Shown here: in pieces, positions 51,287 through 60,824 of the stretch
Position numbering within the stretch: position 1 is the first letter of the stretch
How the letters are laid out: every line of letters starts with the position of its first letter
Assembly: GCA_031385005.1 (NCBI GenBank)
Contig: JANNBB010000026.1
Coordinates: 1 to 64,000, forward strand
Direction: 5' to 3'
DNA length: 64,000 nt
Source: JADKIH01 sp031385005
GTDB lineage: Bacteria > Bacteroidota > Bacteroidia > AKYH767-A > 2013-40CM-41-45
The notes under the pieces: generated by a model
What the model saw: only the letters and a program-made list of their open reading frames with translations
The model's database searches: none
Told to the model about the DNA's origin: nothing
Program-made: the position numbers and the translations under genes

Positions 51287-52873
51287 TCAGCGACTGATAA
51301 CCATGTTCCTTACCTGCTGTACGGAACCATTTTGCAACCGTGCATAATAGACTCCGGAGCTATAATTCTCATTTTCGAACCACAACTTATATGTCCCTGC
51401 AGCATACTCTCCATCTGCCAGCGTCTTAATTAAATGACCTTCATTGTCGAATATCTGAACAAGTGTATGGCCTCCTGCTGTAGTAAAAGAAATATAAGTG
51501 CTTGATGTAAATGGATTCGGATAGTTCGAGATGAGGTTTATTCCTGCTGACTGGTTCAAATCATGAATACCTACGTTAGCACATGCTGTACTTTGAATAA
51601 TCGGAAGTGTCTGGAAATTCTGCAATAAAATGCTGTTTAAATCCGTCGATGGAACACAGAACCAATCCTGTAAAACAGATGCATAAACAGAACGGAAATC
51701 GTATTGCATTGGCAGATTGTCGTTTGTTGATACGACAGGATCGATTACCGGATTGCTTCCTAAAATTCCGCTTTGAACATCTTTTCCAAATACAAACATC
51801 GGTGCTGCAGCGCCATGGTCCGTGCCCAAACTTGAATTGGAAACGATTCTTCTGCCAAATTCGGAAAATGTCATTCCAAGTACACGATCTTCAATATTTA
51901 AAAATATCGTATCGTCCATGAATGCTGTAATGGCTTCAGAAAGTTTGGAAAGTAAATCGGCATGTTCACCCGTAGTAGTTGTTGTATCGACCTGTGCAGA
52001 ATGCGTATCGAAACCACCGAGGTTGACCATATAAATTTTTGTTTTCAATCCACCGGCAATCAGTCGAGCTACAATCTTAAGCTGATCTGCCAGAGAATTC
52101 GTTCCTGCTGTCGGATACATGGAAGATTGCTGAGTAATGTTATTGGCAGCAGCCATAATTACTGTCGAATAAAGCGATGACTGTTGCGCAACCTGACGAA
52201 TATAAGTGAGTTCCTTTCCCGCATTCGTATTGGGTGCCGGGTCTTGAACACCATTGATTAAATTATAAAAACTGGTAGGATCTGAAATAGCCATTCCCAT
52301 GCTCGAAGCCGGACCTTGCAAAGCCATTGAAACCGTAGAACCGATTTGTATAGCCAGTGGATCCGGCATGGTTGCATTCGGATATCCGGTTGGAAAATTC
52401 GGATATTCGTAATTAAGGTATCTACCACCCCATCCTGTAGCCAACACCTGATTTGCATCAGAACCGGTGAGCCAGATATCTGTTGCTCTGAAATGTGAAA
52501 AATTAGGAGAAGGATATCCTACTCCTTGTATAACATTCAATTTTCCGTCATTAAAAAGTTGTTGCATCCCCGACATCGAAGGATGAAAACCTGTTGCCGT
52601 ATAACCATTCAATGCAAGAACCTGGGTATCCGGAATTAAAATGTTCGATCTCGCTTGCGATAAGTTCGTGTATTGATCGAGAGGAATTACTGTATTCAAT
52701 CCGTCATTTCCTCCATTCAATTGAATCAGAATAAGCACGTGGTCATTCAGCGTAGCAGAATTTAACGCTTGCATCAACGGCGATCCTGCAAAAGCACGTA
52801 CAGAAAATCCGCCTAATATGGATGGCAGTAAAGTGGCCGGCACCGTAGTGCGTAAAAAGTCTCTTCTTTTCAT
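51287..52873 (-). CDS. DUF1501 protein with T9SS sorting domain
   Basis: 528 residues. The start MKRRDFLRTTVPATLLPSILGG has twin Arg and a hydrophobic core, resembling a Tat-type signal. Body: DUF1501 motifs QLNGGNDGLNTVIP, NFSHFRATDIW, TGWGGRYLN, FDTHSAQVDTT, FSEFGRRIVSNSSLGTDHGAA. From about 450 a T9SS type A sorting domain (NYPNPFTSS, SSGVYYARLQNG). DUF1501 belongs to the sulfatase/alkaline-phosphatase-like superfamily, and these genes always travel with a DUF1800 gene; role unknown. The gene follows the DUF1800 gene by 8 bp. Confidence 0.88.
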   Translation of the reverse strand: MKRRDFLRTTVPATLLPSILGGFSVRAFAGSPLMQALNSATLNDHVLILIQLNGGNDGLNTVIPLDQYTNLSQARSNILIPDTQVLALNGYTATGFHPSMSGMQQLFNDGKLNVIQGVGYPSPNFSHFRATDIWLTGSDANQVLATGWGGRYLNYEYPNFPTGYPNATMPDPLAIQIGSTVSMALQGPASSMGMAISDPTSFYNLINGVQDPAPNTNAGKELTYIRQVAQQSSLYSTVIMAAANNITQQSSMYPTAGTNSLADQLKIVARLIAGGLKTKIYMVNLGGFDTHSAQVDTTTTTGEHADLLSKLSEAITAFMDDTIFLNIEDRVLGMTFSEFGRRIVSNSSLGTDHGAAAPMFVFGKDVQSGILGSNPVIDPVVSTNDNLPMQYDFRSVYASVLQDWFCVPSTDLNSILLQNFQTLPIIQSTACANVGIHDLNQSAGINLISNYPNPFTSSTYISFTTAGGHTLVQIFDNEGHLIKTLADGEYAAGTYKLWFENENYSSGVYYARLQNGSVQQVRNMVISR

Positions 52874-52881
52874 GGTAAAGG

Positions 52882-54579
52882 TTATGAAAGTTGATATTCG
52901 GATAAATCCATTATGTACCTATAAAAACTCTGAAGACGCGACTTCACAATATTGTAATATGTTGTATTCGTCGGATCTCCAATATAATCATCCCAGGCAT
53001 TCGTCCAATAATAATTACTGGTTTGGCCGGAAAGTAAAATTGACAACAAATACGCTTCCAACAATGGAGTTCCATCCAAGGCATAATGATAGGAAAGTAC
53101 TTCGTCAATTAAAGCAATGGGATCGGAAGGATTGGTTAGTGTTTCCGTATAACCAACTACATCAATTAATATGGTTTGCCCGTAGTTCGTATAACCATTT
53201 GCTGACATCCTATCAGTAAACTGATTTCTTTTGGGAAGTGTATCGGAGTTGATCCACAATTCGTGATAAGATGGTTCCTGATAATAGGCCTGAAAGCCTG
53301 CTACATTGGGAGGGTCGCCGATGTTTAATTGAAAATTAGAAGATTGAGATCTTAATTTATCCCAACTTGCGTATTGAGCAATAACATCTGTATTATCCGG
53401 AAAACCAACTTCAAATTCACGGGATAAACCAACAGTAAAATCAACAGGAGGTTTTATCAGACAAGCCCTGTTTAACACATCATAAAAGTGTTCGCTTTTA
53501 AATAATGCAGAAAGAACAGGTGCTATTTCATAATTATTTGTTCTAAAGATATTCGCAAGGGGCTGGATGACATTTGTCTCAGTCGCTGAGTCAATTTCAT
53601 AGTAAACAAACCATCGGTAAAATTTTCGGCAAACAAATTCTGCCACTTCATTGCGTGCAAATATCATATTCATTAAATCATCAATTTCATTAGCCCCTGC
53701 AGTGCCGGATTGACCGGTTATTACTGCATTCCCATAAAAAGAAGAAAATTGCTTATTGCCTGCATCATGTTTTGTCGGCATGAAATAAGAATTGTACCCA
53801 TTTGCAGAACCTCCATTAGTAAGATCGAGTCGCCATCCTGTCAATACCCGTGCAGCTTCGCGTACATCATCTTCCGTGTAATATGGATTCCCCATAGAAT
53901 CCTTCCCAATAGTAAATAGCTCTTGTAACTCACGTGCATAGTTTTCATTGGGAGCAGCGGCTGTGTTTTTATCACCATTGAGGTATTTCAACATCGCACA
54001 ATTTAGAGTAATCTGTTTGGTAAATTCTTTAAAATTACCAAGTGCATATTCTCTTAGCAAAGAATTGTATTTGTAGATATAGGTTGATGAATCTATGATA
54101 TCGAATTCTACAACAAAATGATTACTCCAGAAAAGAACCATTTTCTCCCTTAAACTTCTTGATTGATTCAGCATTTGTGAAATCCACCAGGATTTTAAAC
54201 TTTTCATCCTGTAGAAATAGGTATAAATGGTAACGTTATTGGTATCCGGAGTAAAAGGCCAAGGCAATCCGGCCGCACACTGAGGATCTGTCAACAGATT
54301 GTCGTAATTATTAACCGGATCAGGTGGTGGCGTATAAACGGGATGATTAATAAGCTCAATAAGCGTGTCAACTGAATCACTCATTCCAAGAGTTAAAAAA
54401 GTGTTGATATCTGCTTTAGTCGAACCAAACATCGTTCTTTTTAAAAGGTGCTTTGCTTCAGCAATAGTCCAAGACCCCGTATAGGGTGCTAGTCCTGTCA
54501 TTGTCCGTGCAACGGAATCAAAACGCTGTCTCTGAGGTTTTGTTTGTGGTGTTTCTGATAGTAATTCACGTCTTTCCAT
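52882..54579 (-). CDS. DUF1800 protein
   Basis: 565 residues. Motifs of DUF1800: LKRTMFGSTKADINTF near the start, RSLREKMVLFWSNHFVVEF, LNGDKNTAAAPNENYARELQELFTIG, TEDDVREAARVLTGWR, and a C-terminal FVGLSREFEVGFP-like segment. No Sec or Tat signal is evident at the N-terminus, unlike its partner. The pair is common in Bacteroidota and Proteobacteria and probably acts on a cell-surface or extracellular substrate; activity unknown. Eight bp upstream of the DUF1501 gene. Confidence 0.88.
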   Translation of the reverse strand: MERRELLSETPQTKPQRQRFDSVARTMTGLAPYTGSWTIAEAKHLLKRTMFGSTKADINTFLTLGMSDSVDTLIELINHPVYTPPPDPVNNYDNLLTDPQCAAGLPWPFTPDTNNVTIYTYFYRMKSLKSWWISQMLNQSRSLREKMVLFWSNHFVVEFDIIDSSTYIYKYNSLLREYALGNFKEFTKQITLNCAMLKYLNGDKNTAAAPNENYARELQELFTIGKDSMGNPYYTEDDVREAARVLTGWRLDLTNGGSANGYNSYFMPTKHDAGNKQFSSFYGNAVITGQSGTAGANEIDDLMNMIFARNEVAEFVCRKFYRWFVYYEIDSATETNVIQPLANIFRTNNYEIAPVLSALFKSEHFYDVLNRACLIKPPVDFTVGLSREFEVGFPDNTDVIAQYASWDKLRSQSSNFQLNIGDPPNVAGFQAYYQEPSYHELWINSDTLPKRNQFTDRMSANGYTNYGQTILIDVVGYTETLTNPSDPIALIDEVLSYHYALDGTPLLEAYLLSILLSGQTSNYYWTNAWDDYIGDPTNTTYYNIVKSRLQSFYRYIMDLSEYQLS

Positions 54580-54727
54580 GGGCGGGTAATTATCACTTCA
54601 AGACCAATAATTGAGTCGGAAGTTTAATGATGTTAATAATTTTCAAGAACAATATAGAAAAAATAAAATACTTGACTATAGCAAATCCGGAAAATTATTG
54701 CAAAATATCAACAAATCAGTTTTAATA

Positions 54728-54766
54728 AAAATCAAAAAGGCCAACCGTAAAAACACGGTTGGCCTA
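54728..54766 (-). terminator. Intrinsic terminator of apaG
   Basis: On the minus strand AGGCCAACCGT-GTTTTT-ACGGTTGGCCT (54766-54739), a perfect 11-bp stem with a 6-nt loop, followed by TTTTTGATTTTT. It lies 20 bp after the apaG stop. Confidence 0.9.
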
Positions 54767-54786
54767 AATGCTGTTGATCAGAAAGC

Positions 54787-55173
54787 TTAATTTAACTTAT
54801 AAGGTACGATCATTTGAAATTCGGGGATTCGTACATAGAAATTCTTTTTGTCAATTAAACGCTCCATTAAATAAGTCCCATACATTTTACCAATTTCAGA
54901 ATCCAGATTGCAGCCGGAAATGTATTGAAAAGTTTCACCCGTTCCGATTATCGGCTGTTCTCCAATTACACCTTCTCCTTCTACTTCGCTATTCGTACCA
55001 TTGGAATCAACAATGAACCAATGTCTGCGAGTTAAACGAATCGAGTAATCACTATTGTTGGTTATCGAAATGCGATAAGCAAAAATATGTTGATTGAGGT
55101 GTGAATTACTCTGGTCGGGTCTGTAAAAAACCTCAACACTTACCTTAATACCGGATGTAACTTGTGTAATCAT
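54787..55173 (-). CDS. apaG: ApaG protein
   Basis: 128 residues from the ATG at 55173 (an in-frame ATG at 55209 adds 12 unmatched residues). Single FN3-like domain: VTSGIKVSVEVFYRPDQS, HIFAYRISITNNSDYSIRLTRRHWFIVDSNG, VEGEGVIGEQPIIGTGETFQYISGCNL, MYGTYLM. ApaG is linked to magnesium and cobalt resistance in Enterobacteria and binds pyrophosphate; biochemical role unsettled. Monocistronic, with a strong terminator. Confidence 0.93.
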   Translation of the reverse strand: MITQVTSGIKVSVEVFYRPDQSNSHLNQHIFAYRISITNNSDYSIRLTRRHWFIVDSNGTNSEVEGEGVIGEQPIIGTGETFQYISGCNLDSEIGKMYGTYLMERLIDKKNFYVRIPEFQMIVPYKLN

Positions 55174-55381
55174 AAATTCTGGAAACAAAGAACCAATGTA
55201 CGAAAGCAATTAGAACAGGTGGTAATAAATTTGACCAATGGGCTGATTTATTTGGTGAAAGAATGCAGTTCTTACGTATTTTAATCGTACAGAAAATATG
55301 ACTATAAAATGACGATCAAAAAAAGCAATGAATTCGACTTTTAGGTAACTTTGCAAACTTTAAAATTTTCTTCTTTCAAAA

Positions 55382-57319
55382 TCAGTCTTTTTCCTCGAAC
55401 TCTGACAACTGTTCAAATACATCTTCCCATTCGGTAATTACTTTTTTCAATTTCGTCTCCTGCATATTGAATGCAGCTAAAGCCGATTGAAATTTTTCTT
55501 TGTCTTCATAAATAGAAGGATCTGAAAGTTGTTTCTCAAATTTTTCTTTTTCTGCTCTTGCTTTGGCTAAATCAACTTCCAGTTGCTGGAAACGATTATT
55601 CAATTTCTTTAATGCCTTTTTCTGCTCTTCCGTTTCTTTGTTTTCTACCGGCTGTGCTTTTTGCTTTTCCTTTTCCTGCTTTTCCTTTTGTTGTTGATTT
55701 TTTTGATCGGCTCTTTCTTTGTCTTTTCGCTGCGACTGAGAATATTCATATTCATCGTATGGTCCAGGATATTCTTTTACATGATGATTCTCTATCCACC
55801 AGATTTTATTGGCAACCTGTGAAAGAAAATAACGGTCGTGCGATACAATAATAAAAGTGCCTTCATATTCCTGCAACACCTTAATTAAAATTCCCACCGA
55901 TTGCATGTCCAGGTGATTCGTGGGCTCATCGAGAATTAAAAAATTGGCTTTGCTCAAAATAGTTTTTGCCAATGCGACACGCGATTTTTCTCCTCCGGAA
56001 AGGACTTTTATTTTTTTGAATACATCATCTCCTGAAAACAAAAATGCACCTAATATACCTCTAAGCTCAACTTCCTTCTTATCCGGAGCATATAAAATGA
56101 GTTCTGTAATGAGGTCGTTATTTAAGCCAAGCGCTTCTAACTGATGCTGCGCATAAAAAGATGGAATCACATTATGCGTCATTTCCGAGGCGCCTTCATA
56201 GGGCTCATTGCCATTGATCATCCGAAGTAAAGTTGATTTTCCTCTTCCGTTAGCACCGATCAATGCAATCTTATCACCCCGCATTATCTTTGTCTCTGTG
56301 TTCTTTAAAATATTCTGTGCTCCATAACTTTTGTTTTTTATATGAAGTTGAGAAATAAGCTTTCCCGGCTGCTTTTCAATTTGAAAACGGATATTGATAT
56401 CCGGCGTGCCTGAATCAACGTCTTCAATTTTATCCAACTTATCCAACTTTTTAATCCGCGATTGCGCCATTTTGGCTTTGGATGCTTTCGCACGGAAACG
56501 ATCAATTAATTTCTCCTGCTCCTTAATATAGGTTTGCTGATTTCTGAATTGCGAACGCTGTAACTCTTCCCGTCCTGTTTTTTCAGATAGGTAAAAAGTA
56601 TAATTTCCATTGTAAACATTAATCTTCTGCTGAGAAATTTCCGCAATCTTGGTTACGATATTGTCTAGAAAGTACCTGTCATGGGAAACAATTACAACTG
56701 TGCCCTTATAATTCTTCAGATAATTTTCTATCCATTGTATGGAAGGAAGATCCAGGTGATTCGTTGGCTCATCGAGTAATAACAGTTCCGGGTTTTGCAA
56801 CATCATCTTAGCTAACATGACTCGCATTCGCCATCCTCCGGAAAACTGACTAAGCGCCTTTCCTAACTCTTCAGTGGTGAATCCAAGACCTTCTAATAAG
56901 GCTTCTGTTTTGGGCCTGATGTTGTAACCGTCTGCCGCATCAAACAAAACCTGCTTATCGTGTAACTCATGGAGTATCTCTTCACTGTGGTCGTGTTCCA
57001 TCTTCTCAAGCAAGGCATGAATTTCCTTGTCCAGTTTCAACGTATCACCAAATGCCTGCATGGCTACTTCTAAAATAGTCTCATCACTTGAATAGCTGAG
57101 TAAATCCTGATTCAAAAATCCGATGGTGAGATTTTTTATCTTGCTGATCTCCCCACTCTCTAAGGCATACTCGCCATTAATGATTCTCAATAAAGTAGAT
57201 TTTCCTGTTCCATTCAGTCCAACCAAGCCGATTTTTTCTCCCGGATTAATTTGCCAGGTAGCATCTTTATACAAATACCGGCCGCCAAATTCAAAAGCAA
57301 TATTATTTACTGTTAACAT
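55382..57319 (-). CDS. ABC-F family ATPase
   Basis: 645 residues from the ATG at 57319 (MLTVNNIAFEF; the frame can start 24 bp earlier). Two ABC domains without membrane segments: Walker A GLNGTGKST and GANGRGKST, signatures FSGGWRMR and LSGGEKSR, Walker B ELLLLDEPTNHLD and FLILDEPTNHLD. Between them is the P-site interaction linker (about 240-310, Lys/Arg-rich, ARASKAKMAQSR). A C-terminal coiled coil (about 560-645) follows a Lys/Gln-rich linker. ABC-F proteins bind the ribosomal E-site; this layout resembles Uup/EttA-type housekeeping factors. A resistance role is possible but not indicated. Confidence 0.93.
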   Translation of the reverse strand: MLTVNNIAFEFGGRYLYKDATWQINPGEKIGLVGLNGTGKSTLLRIINGEYALESGEISKIKNLTIGFLNQDLLSYSSDETILEVAMQAFGDTLKLDKEIHALLEKMEHDHSEEILHELHDKQVLFDAADGYNIRPKTEALLEGLGFTTEELGKALSQFSGGWRMRVMLAKMMLQNPELLLLDEPTNHLDLPSIQWIENYLKNYKGTVVIVSHDRYFLDNIVTKIAEISQQKINVYNGNYTFYLSEKTGREELQRSQFRNQQTYIKEQEKLIDRFRAKASKAKMAQSRIKKLDKLDKIEDVDSGTPDINIRFQIEKQPGKLISQLHIKNKSYGAQNILKNTETKIMRGDKIALIGANGRGKSTLLRMINGNEPYEGASEMTHNVIPSFYAQHQLEALGLNNDLITELILYAPDKKEVELRGILGAFLFSGDDVFKKIKVLSGGEKSRVALAKTILSKANFLILDEPTNHLDMQSVGILIKVLQEYEGTFIIVSHDRYFLSQVANKIWWIENHHVKEYPGPYDEYEYSQSQRKDKERADQKNQQQKEKQEKEKQKAQPVENKETEEQKKALKKLNNRFQQLEVDLAKARAEKEKFEKQLSDPSIYEDKEKFQSALAAFNMQETKLKKVITEWEDVFEQLSEFEEKD

Positions 57320-57585
57320 AGGCGCAAAAATCACAATTCTCAAGCGATATACAAAGGATGTTTTTTTATTTAAAGCAATTCATTTTTAAAACCGCGCTGT
57401 TTTCTCTTTTAGATGAATGCTGATTGAATACAGAAAATGCATTGCTGGGATTTAGAGATTAATCAGACGTTCATTTGTTTTACTCACTTAATCAGCTGTT
57501 GAAGACTGAATATTAGCTATTTAACTATGAAGTACTTGAAAGAAAATATAGATAAACAATGCATCAAAAAGAAGAATAATTTTTA

Positions 57586-57593
57586 TACTTTTG
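57586..57593 (+). promoter_or_regulatory. -7 box of the DUF3078 gene
   Basis: TACTTTTG matches TAnnTTTG; leader about 23 nt to the ATG at 57621. No standard -33 TTG. This is the only structure I can point to in the 301-bp AT-rich divergent gap (57320-57620); no box is evident for the minus-strand ABC-F gene. Confidence 0.5.
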
Positions 57594-57620
57594 CAACCCT
57601 AAAAACCTTAAATAATAATT

Positions 57621-58475
57621 ATGAAAAAGAAAAGTATCCTAACATTTATTTCGTTTTTGTTTGCAGTTTCCGTTTTCGGACAAGCTGCTCCTGATACATC
57701 CTGGAAAAACGGTGGATTCATCGGAGTAAATTTCAATCAGATTAATTTATCGCAATGGTCACAAGGGGGTGAAAATTCCTTGTCTCTTTCCAGCAATGTG
57801 AATTTATTTGCCAACTATGCAAAAGACAAGACGGAATGGTCGAATATATTGGATTTGGGCTATGGATTATTAAAATCCGGAACTCAAGGTGTACGTAAAA
57901 ACGATGATAAAATCGATTTTACTTCTAAATACGGACACAAAATGAGTGCTCATTGGCTGTATAGCGCTTTATTCAATTTCAAAAGCCAGTTTGCAAACGG
58001 ATACGCTTATCCAAATGATTCATTCGTTATTTCTAAATTTCTTGCTCCCGGATATTTCACATTGGCACTCGGTTTCACTTACAAGCCGGTTGATTATTTT
58101 GAAGTATTTATCTCTCCAGCTACAGGAAAAATTACCATGGTTTCTGATACGAAACTTTCTGATTTAGGTGCTTATGGTGTTGATCCGGGAAAATCAACCC
58201 GTAATGAATTCGGTGCTTATTTGAATATGAAATTCAAAAAAGACATCATGGAAAACATTACACTAGCTACGAAACTTGAATTGTTCAACAATTACACTGA
58301 TAAGGACAAGAACAATGCAAAGAAAATAGATGTAAACTGGGAATCATCTTTACTTATGAAAATCAACAACTTATTCACAGCTTCACTCAACACCGTAGTA
58401 ATTTATGATGCAAACGTTGTAGAAAGAACACAATTCAAAGAAGTATTTGGCGTCGGTTTCGGATATAAATTCTAA
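57621..58475 (+). CDS. DUF3078 outer-membrane-type protein
   Basis: 284 residues. Sec signal peptide (cleavage after about VFGQA), then WKNGGFIGVNFNQINLSQWSQGGENSLSLSSNVNLFANY, the diagnostic DUF3078 opening. Alternating strands with aromatic girdle residues (KTEWSNILDLGYGLLKSG, AHWLYSALFNFKSQF, ENITLATKLELFNNY) and the terminal F (GFGYKF) fit a small beta-barrel. Function of the family is not known. A strong terminator follows. Confidence 0.85.
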   Translation: MKKKSILTFISFLFAVSVFGQAAPDTSWKNGGFIGVNFNQINLSQWSQGGENSLSLSSNVNLFANYAKDKTEWSNILDLGYGLLKSGTQGVRKNDDKIDFTSKYGHKMSAHWLYSALFNFKSQFANGYAYPNDSFVISKFLAPGYFTLALGFTYKPVDYFEVFISPATGKITMVSDTKLSDLGAYGVDPGKSTRNEFGAYLNMKFKKDIMENITLATKLELFNNYTDKDKNNAKKIDVNWESSLLMKINNLFTASLNTVVIYDANVVERTQFKEVFGVGFGYKF

Positions 58476-58506
58476 TTTGATACAGGAACTCATTTATTTA
58501 ATTTTG

Positions 58507-58540
58507 AAAACCGGAGGAGCGTTGCTTCTCCGGTTTTTTT
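58507..58540 (+). terminator. Intrinsic terminator of the DUF3078 gene
   Basis: AAAACCGGAGGAG-CGTTG-CTTCTCCGGTTTT (58507-58537), a 13-bp stem with one G/T wobble, followed by three more T. About 30 bp after the stop. Confidence 0.92.
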
Positions 58541-58672
58541 ATGACTACCTTGTCATCAGATTAATTTTTTACAAATCGAATATTGCAATAGAAAATTCAT
58601 TTTTCAGGTTCAATTAAAAAATGCATCTTCGTAATTAATAATCATTCATAAAACCTTAACTCCTAATAACAC

Positions 58673-59224
58673 ATGCCAGAAAATTCTCGCATTATACTTA
58701 TTGAAAAAGAAGAGGACATTTTCCCTCAATATAGAAACACTCCTATCGGACATTTGCTGGAATATCATAACCTCGACAGACCATACATTGATTATACTTC
58801 TGCAGAGGTTTTAATCGGTATGTGTATGGATAGTCGTAAACATTTACACATCCCTGAGAATTTTGCATACATAATTCGTTCCGGAGGAGGAAACCTGCGT
58901 TATTCTGAATTCAGAGTTTCTTACGCCATTGCTGTCGGAGGAGTCAAATCGATTGCTCTTATTGGGCACAATAACTGCGGCATGGTTAACCTGATGGCCA
59001 GAAAAGAACAATTTATTCGCGGCCTGGTTGAAAATGCCGGTTGGCCAAGAGAAGAAGCCGAAGATCATTTCTATCATTTTGAGCCCATGCATGAAATCGG
59101 CAATGAAGTGGATTTTATTTGCAGTGAAGCAAAGCGTATGAGATTACGCTATCCTAAAATACTGGTCGCTCCAATGCTTTACAAAATTGAAAGCACAAAA
59201 CTTTTTCTTATTAAAGAAGACTAA
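58673..59224 (+). CDS. Beta-class carbonic anhydrase
   Basis: 183 residues. Zinc-site residues are all present: Cys51-x-Asp53-x-Arg55 (MCMDSR), His99-x2-Cys102 (GHNNCG). SGGGNLRYSEFRVSYAIAVGGVKSIALIGH is the family core. It interconverts CO2 and bicarbonate; cytoplasmic. Shorter than type I plant-like enzymes and close to the short bacterial clade. Monocistronic by position. Confidence 0.88.
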   Translation: MPENSRIILIEKEEDIFPQYRNTPIGHLLEYHNLDRPYIDYTSAEVLIGMCMDSRKHLHIPENFAYIIRSGGGNLRYSEFRVSYAIAVGGVKSIALIGHNNCGMVNLMARKEQFIRGLVENAGWPREEAEDHFYHFEPMHEIGNEVDFICSEAKRMRLRYPKILVAPMLYKIESTKLFLIKED

Positions 59225-59316
59225 AGCGATTACCCGAATTTCTTTTCACTCGCTTATATTGTGAAATACTTTTTAATTATCAGTTAGAAAAACCTCCGGC
59301 ACTGAGAATTAAGGGT

Positions 59317-59324
59317 TATTTTTG
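59317..59324 (+). promoter_or_regulatory. -7 box at the start of the WD40 gene (leaderless-like)
   Basis: TATTTTTG, a match to TAnnTTTG, ends 4 bp before the ATG at 59329. With a start point about 5 bp beyond the box, transcription begins at or near the A of ATG. No -33 TTG at normal distance. Confidence 0.5.
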
Positions 59325-59328
59325 CACT

Positions 59329-60759
59329 ATGAATTTACGACTGCTCATACTTTGTCTGGTTGTTTTAACTTCCTGCTTCTCATCATCATTTGGTGAACAA
59401 CAATTCAATATGACAGGAACCATAGGCAACATTGAAAGTGCCTATACAGTTTTAACGAAAGATCCGGCACAAAAATTTCTGATCGCAGGCGATGCATTGG
59501 GTTTTCTTTATTTTCATGATTTGAAAAGTGGGATATTGCTCAATAAAATTAAAGCTCATCAATCGGCGGTAAATCAATTGCAATTTAATTCTACCGGAAA
59601 ACTTCTCATCTCCACAACATTCGACGGTGAAATAAAAATTTATGATTTCAGTAAAGAAAAAATCATTCAAGCCATTTATTCTCCTGATTATACAGGAATA
59701 CATTTTGTGCTTTTTTCAATTGCAGACGGATTCATTTATTTTAATGGAAACAACCGCCTTTATAAAACCCGATCTGACCTTACTCAGAAAGTCGATATGG
59801 TATTCTCTGAAAATGATACCATCAAGGATGCAGTAATAACAAGCGACAGAAGCGCTTTGATTTACGCTTGTGGGGGAAAATTAAAAATCGTCAATACCCG
59901 CACCGATCAGATCACACAGGAATTGTCAACAGGAATAAACCGAATAGAAAAAATTGCTCTCGTTAAAGATTCTCTGCTTGCAACGTGGAGTCAGGATGGT
60001 ACGATTTACTATTGGAAATACAACCTCGGACAAGTCGAAACTGTTCCTTCTTTTTTTTTAAAAGCCGGAAACCCAACAAGCATGAGCTTTTCTGATGATG
60101 GTCGATTTATGAGCAGCGGAAACATTGGCAACTGGGCCCGGGTCTGGAAGCCCATGGAGAGAAAAATAATTCAGGAACTTTTCGCCCATACCAAAACCGT
60201 AACATCCACTTGTTTCGGAATTAATAGCCACTTCGTTTTCACTGCTGGCATGGACGGCAAATTGATTCTCTGGCGAAACGATACGCTACCTCCTTCTATC
60301 GTCGACACAATTAAAACGAAACCGGTTGTACAAGAATTAATAAAACCTACGGTAATTGATGTCGCCACAGAAAAATCGGAAATTGTAATTGATGCAGCCA
60401 ATATTCCCAGGATAATCTCCGGCAGAAATGTAATTTCCAATCAAAAAATAGAAACTACATCATCCGAAATAAAAATCTTTGTTTTCGATAATTCCTATAA
60501 CGATGGCGATACCATGTCACTGTTTTTTAACGGAATTTGGATTCTGGATCATTATGGCGTTACCAAAATCAAAAAAGAAATAAAACTGCAATTAACTCCG
60601 AATACGAACAACTATTTAGTTCTTTTTGCCAATAATTTAGGTAAAAAGCCACCGAATACGGCTGCAATCGAGTTTCAGGATGAGAAATCGAAAAGAATAT
60701 TCCGATTGAGTTCAGACTTAAAGAGTTGCAGTGCAATAAATTTCTATTATAAAAAGTAA
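59329..60759 (+). CDS. WD40-repeat lipoprotein
   Basis: 476 residues. Signal with LTSC (Cys16) and a Ser-rich follow-on, so a lipoprotein is likely. Repeats of WD40 type occupy about 30-315: AHQSAVNQLQFNSTGKLLISTTFDGEIKIYDF, LLATWSQDGTIYYWKY, SMSFSDDGRFMSSGNIGNWARVW, TVTSTCFGINSHFVFTAGMDGKLILW. Residues 340-476 form a separate beta domain (IKIFVFDNSYNDGDTMSLFFNGIWIL) that resembles a C2-like/jelly-roll secreted module. Likely outer-membrane or periplasmic; partner unknown. Confidence 0.8.
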   Translation: MNLRLLILCLVVLTSCFSSSFGEQQFNMTGTIGNIESAYTVLTKDPAQKFLIAGDALGFLYFHDLKSGILLNKIKAHQSAVNQLQFNSTGKLLISTTFDGEIKIYDFSKEKIIQAIYSPDYTGIHFVLFSIADGFIYFNGNNRLYKTRSDLTQKVDMVFSENDTIKDAVITSDRSALIYACGGKLKIVNTRTDQITQELSTGINRIEKIALVKDSLLATWSQDGTIYYWKYNLGQVETVPSFFLKAGNPTSMSFSDDGRFMSSGNIGNWARVWKPMERKIIQELFAHTKTVTSTCFGINSHFVFTAGMDGKLILWRNDTLPPSIVDTIKTKPVVQELIKPTVIDVATEKSEIVIDAANIPRIISGRNVISNQKIETTSSEIKIFVFDNSYNDGDTMSLFFNGIWILDHYGVTKIKKEIKLQLTPNTNNYLVLFANNLGKKPPNTAAIEFQDEKSKRIFRLSSDLKSCSAINFYYKK

Positions 60760-60824
60760 ATTCCCATTTTGAATCAGAAAATTTATAGTATTTTTCCACT
60801 CTAAAATCAAAATAAAACGATACA

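Noticed and set aside
55346..55353. TAACTTTG box on the plus strand
   Set aside because: It matches the -7 consensus but points into the 3' end of the ABC-F gene and precedes no plus-strand gene; treated as chance, though an antisense transcript cannot be excluded.
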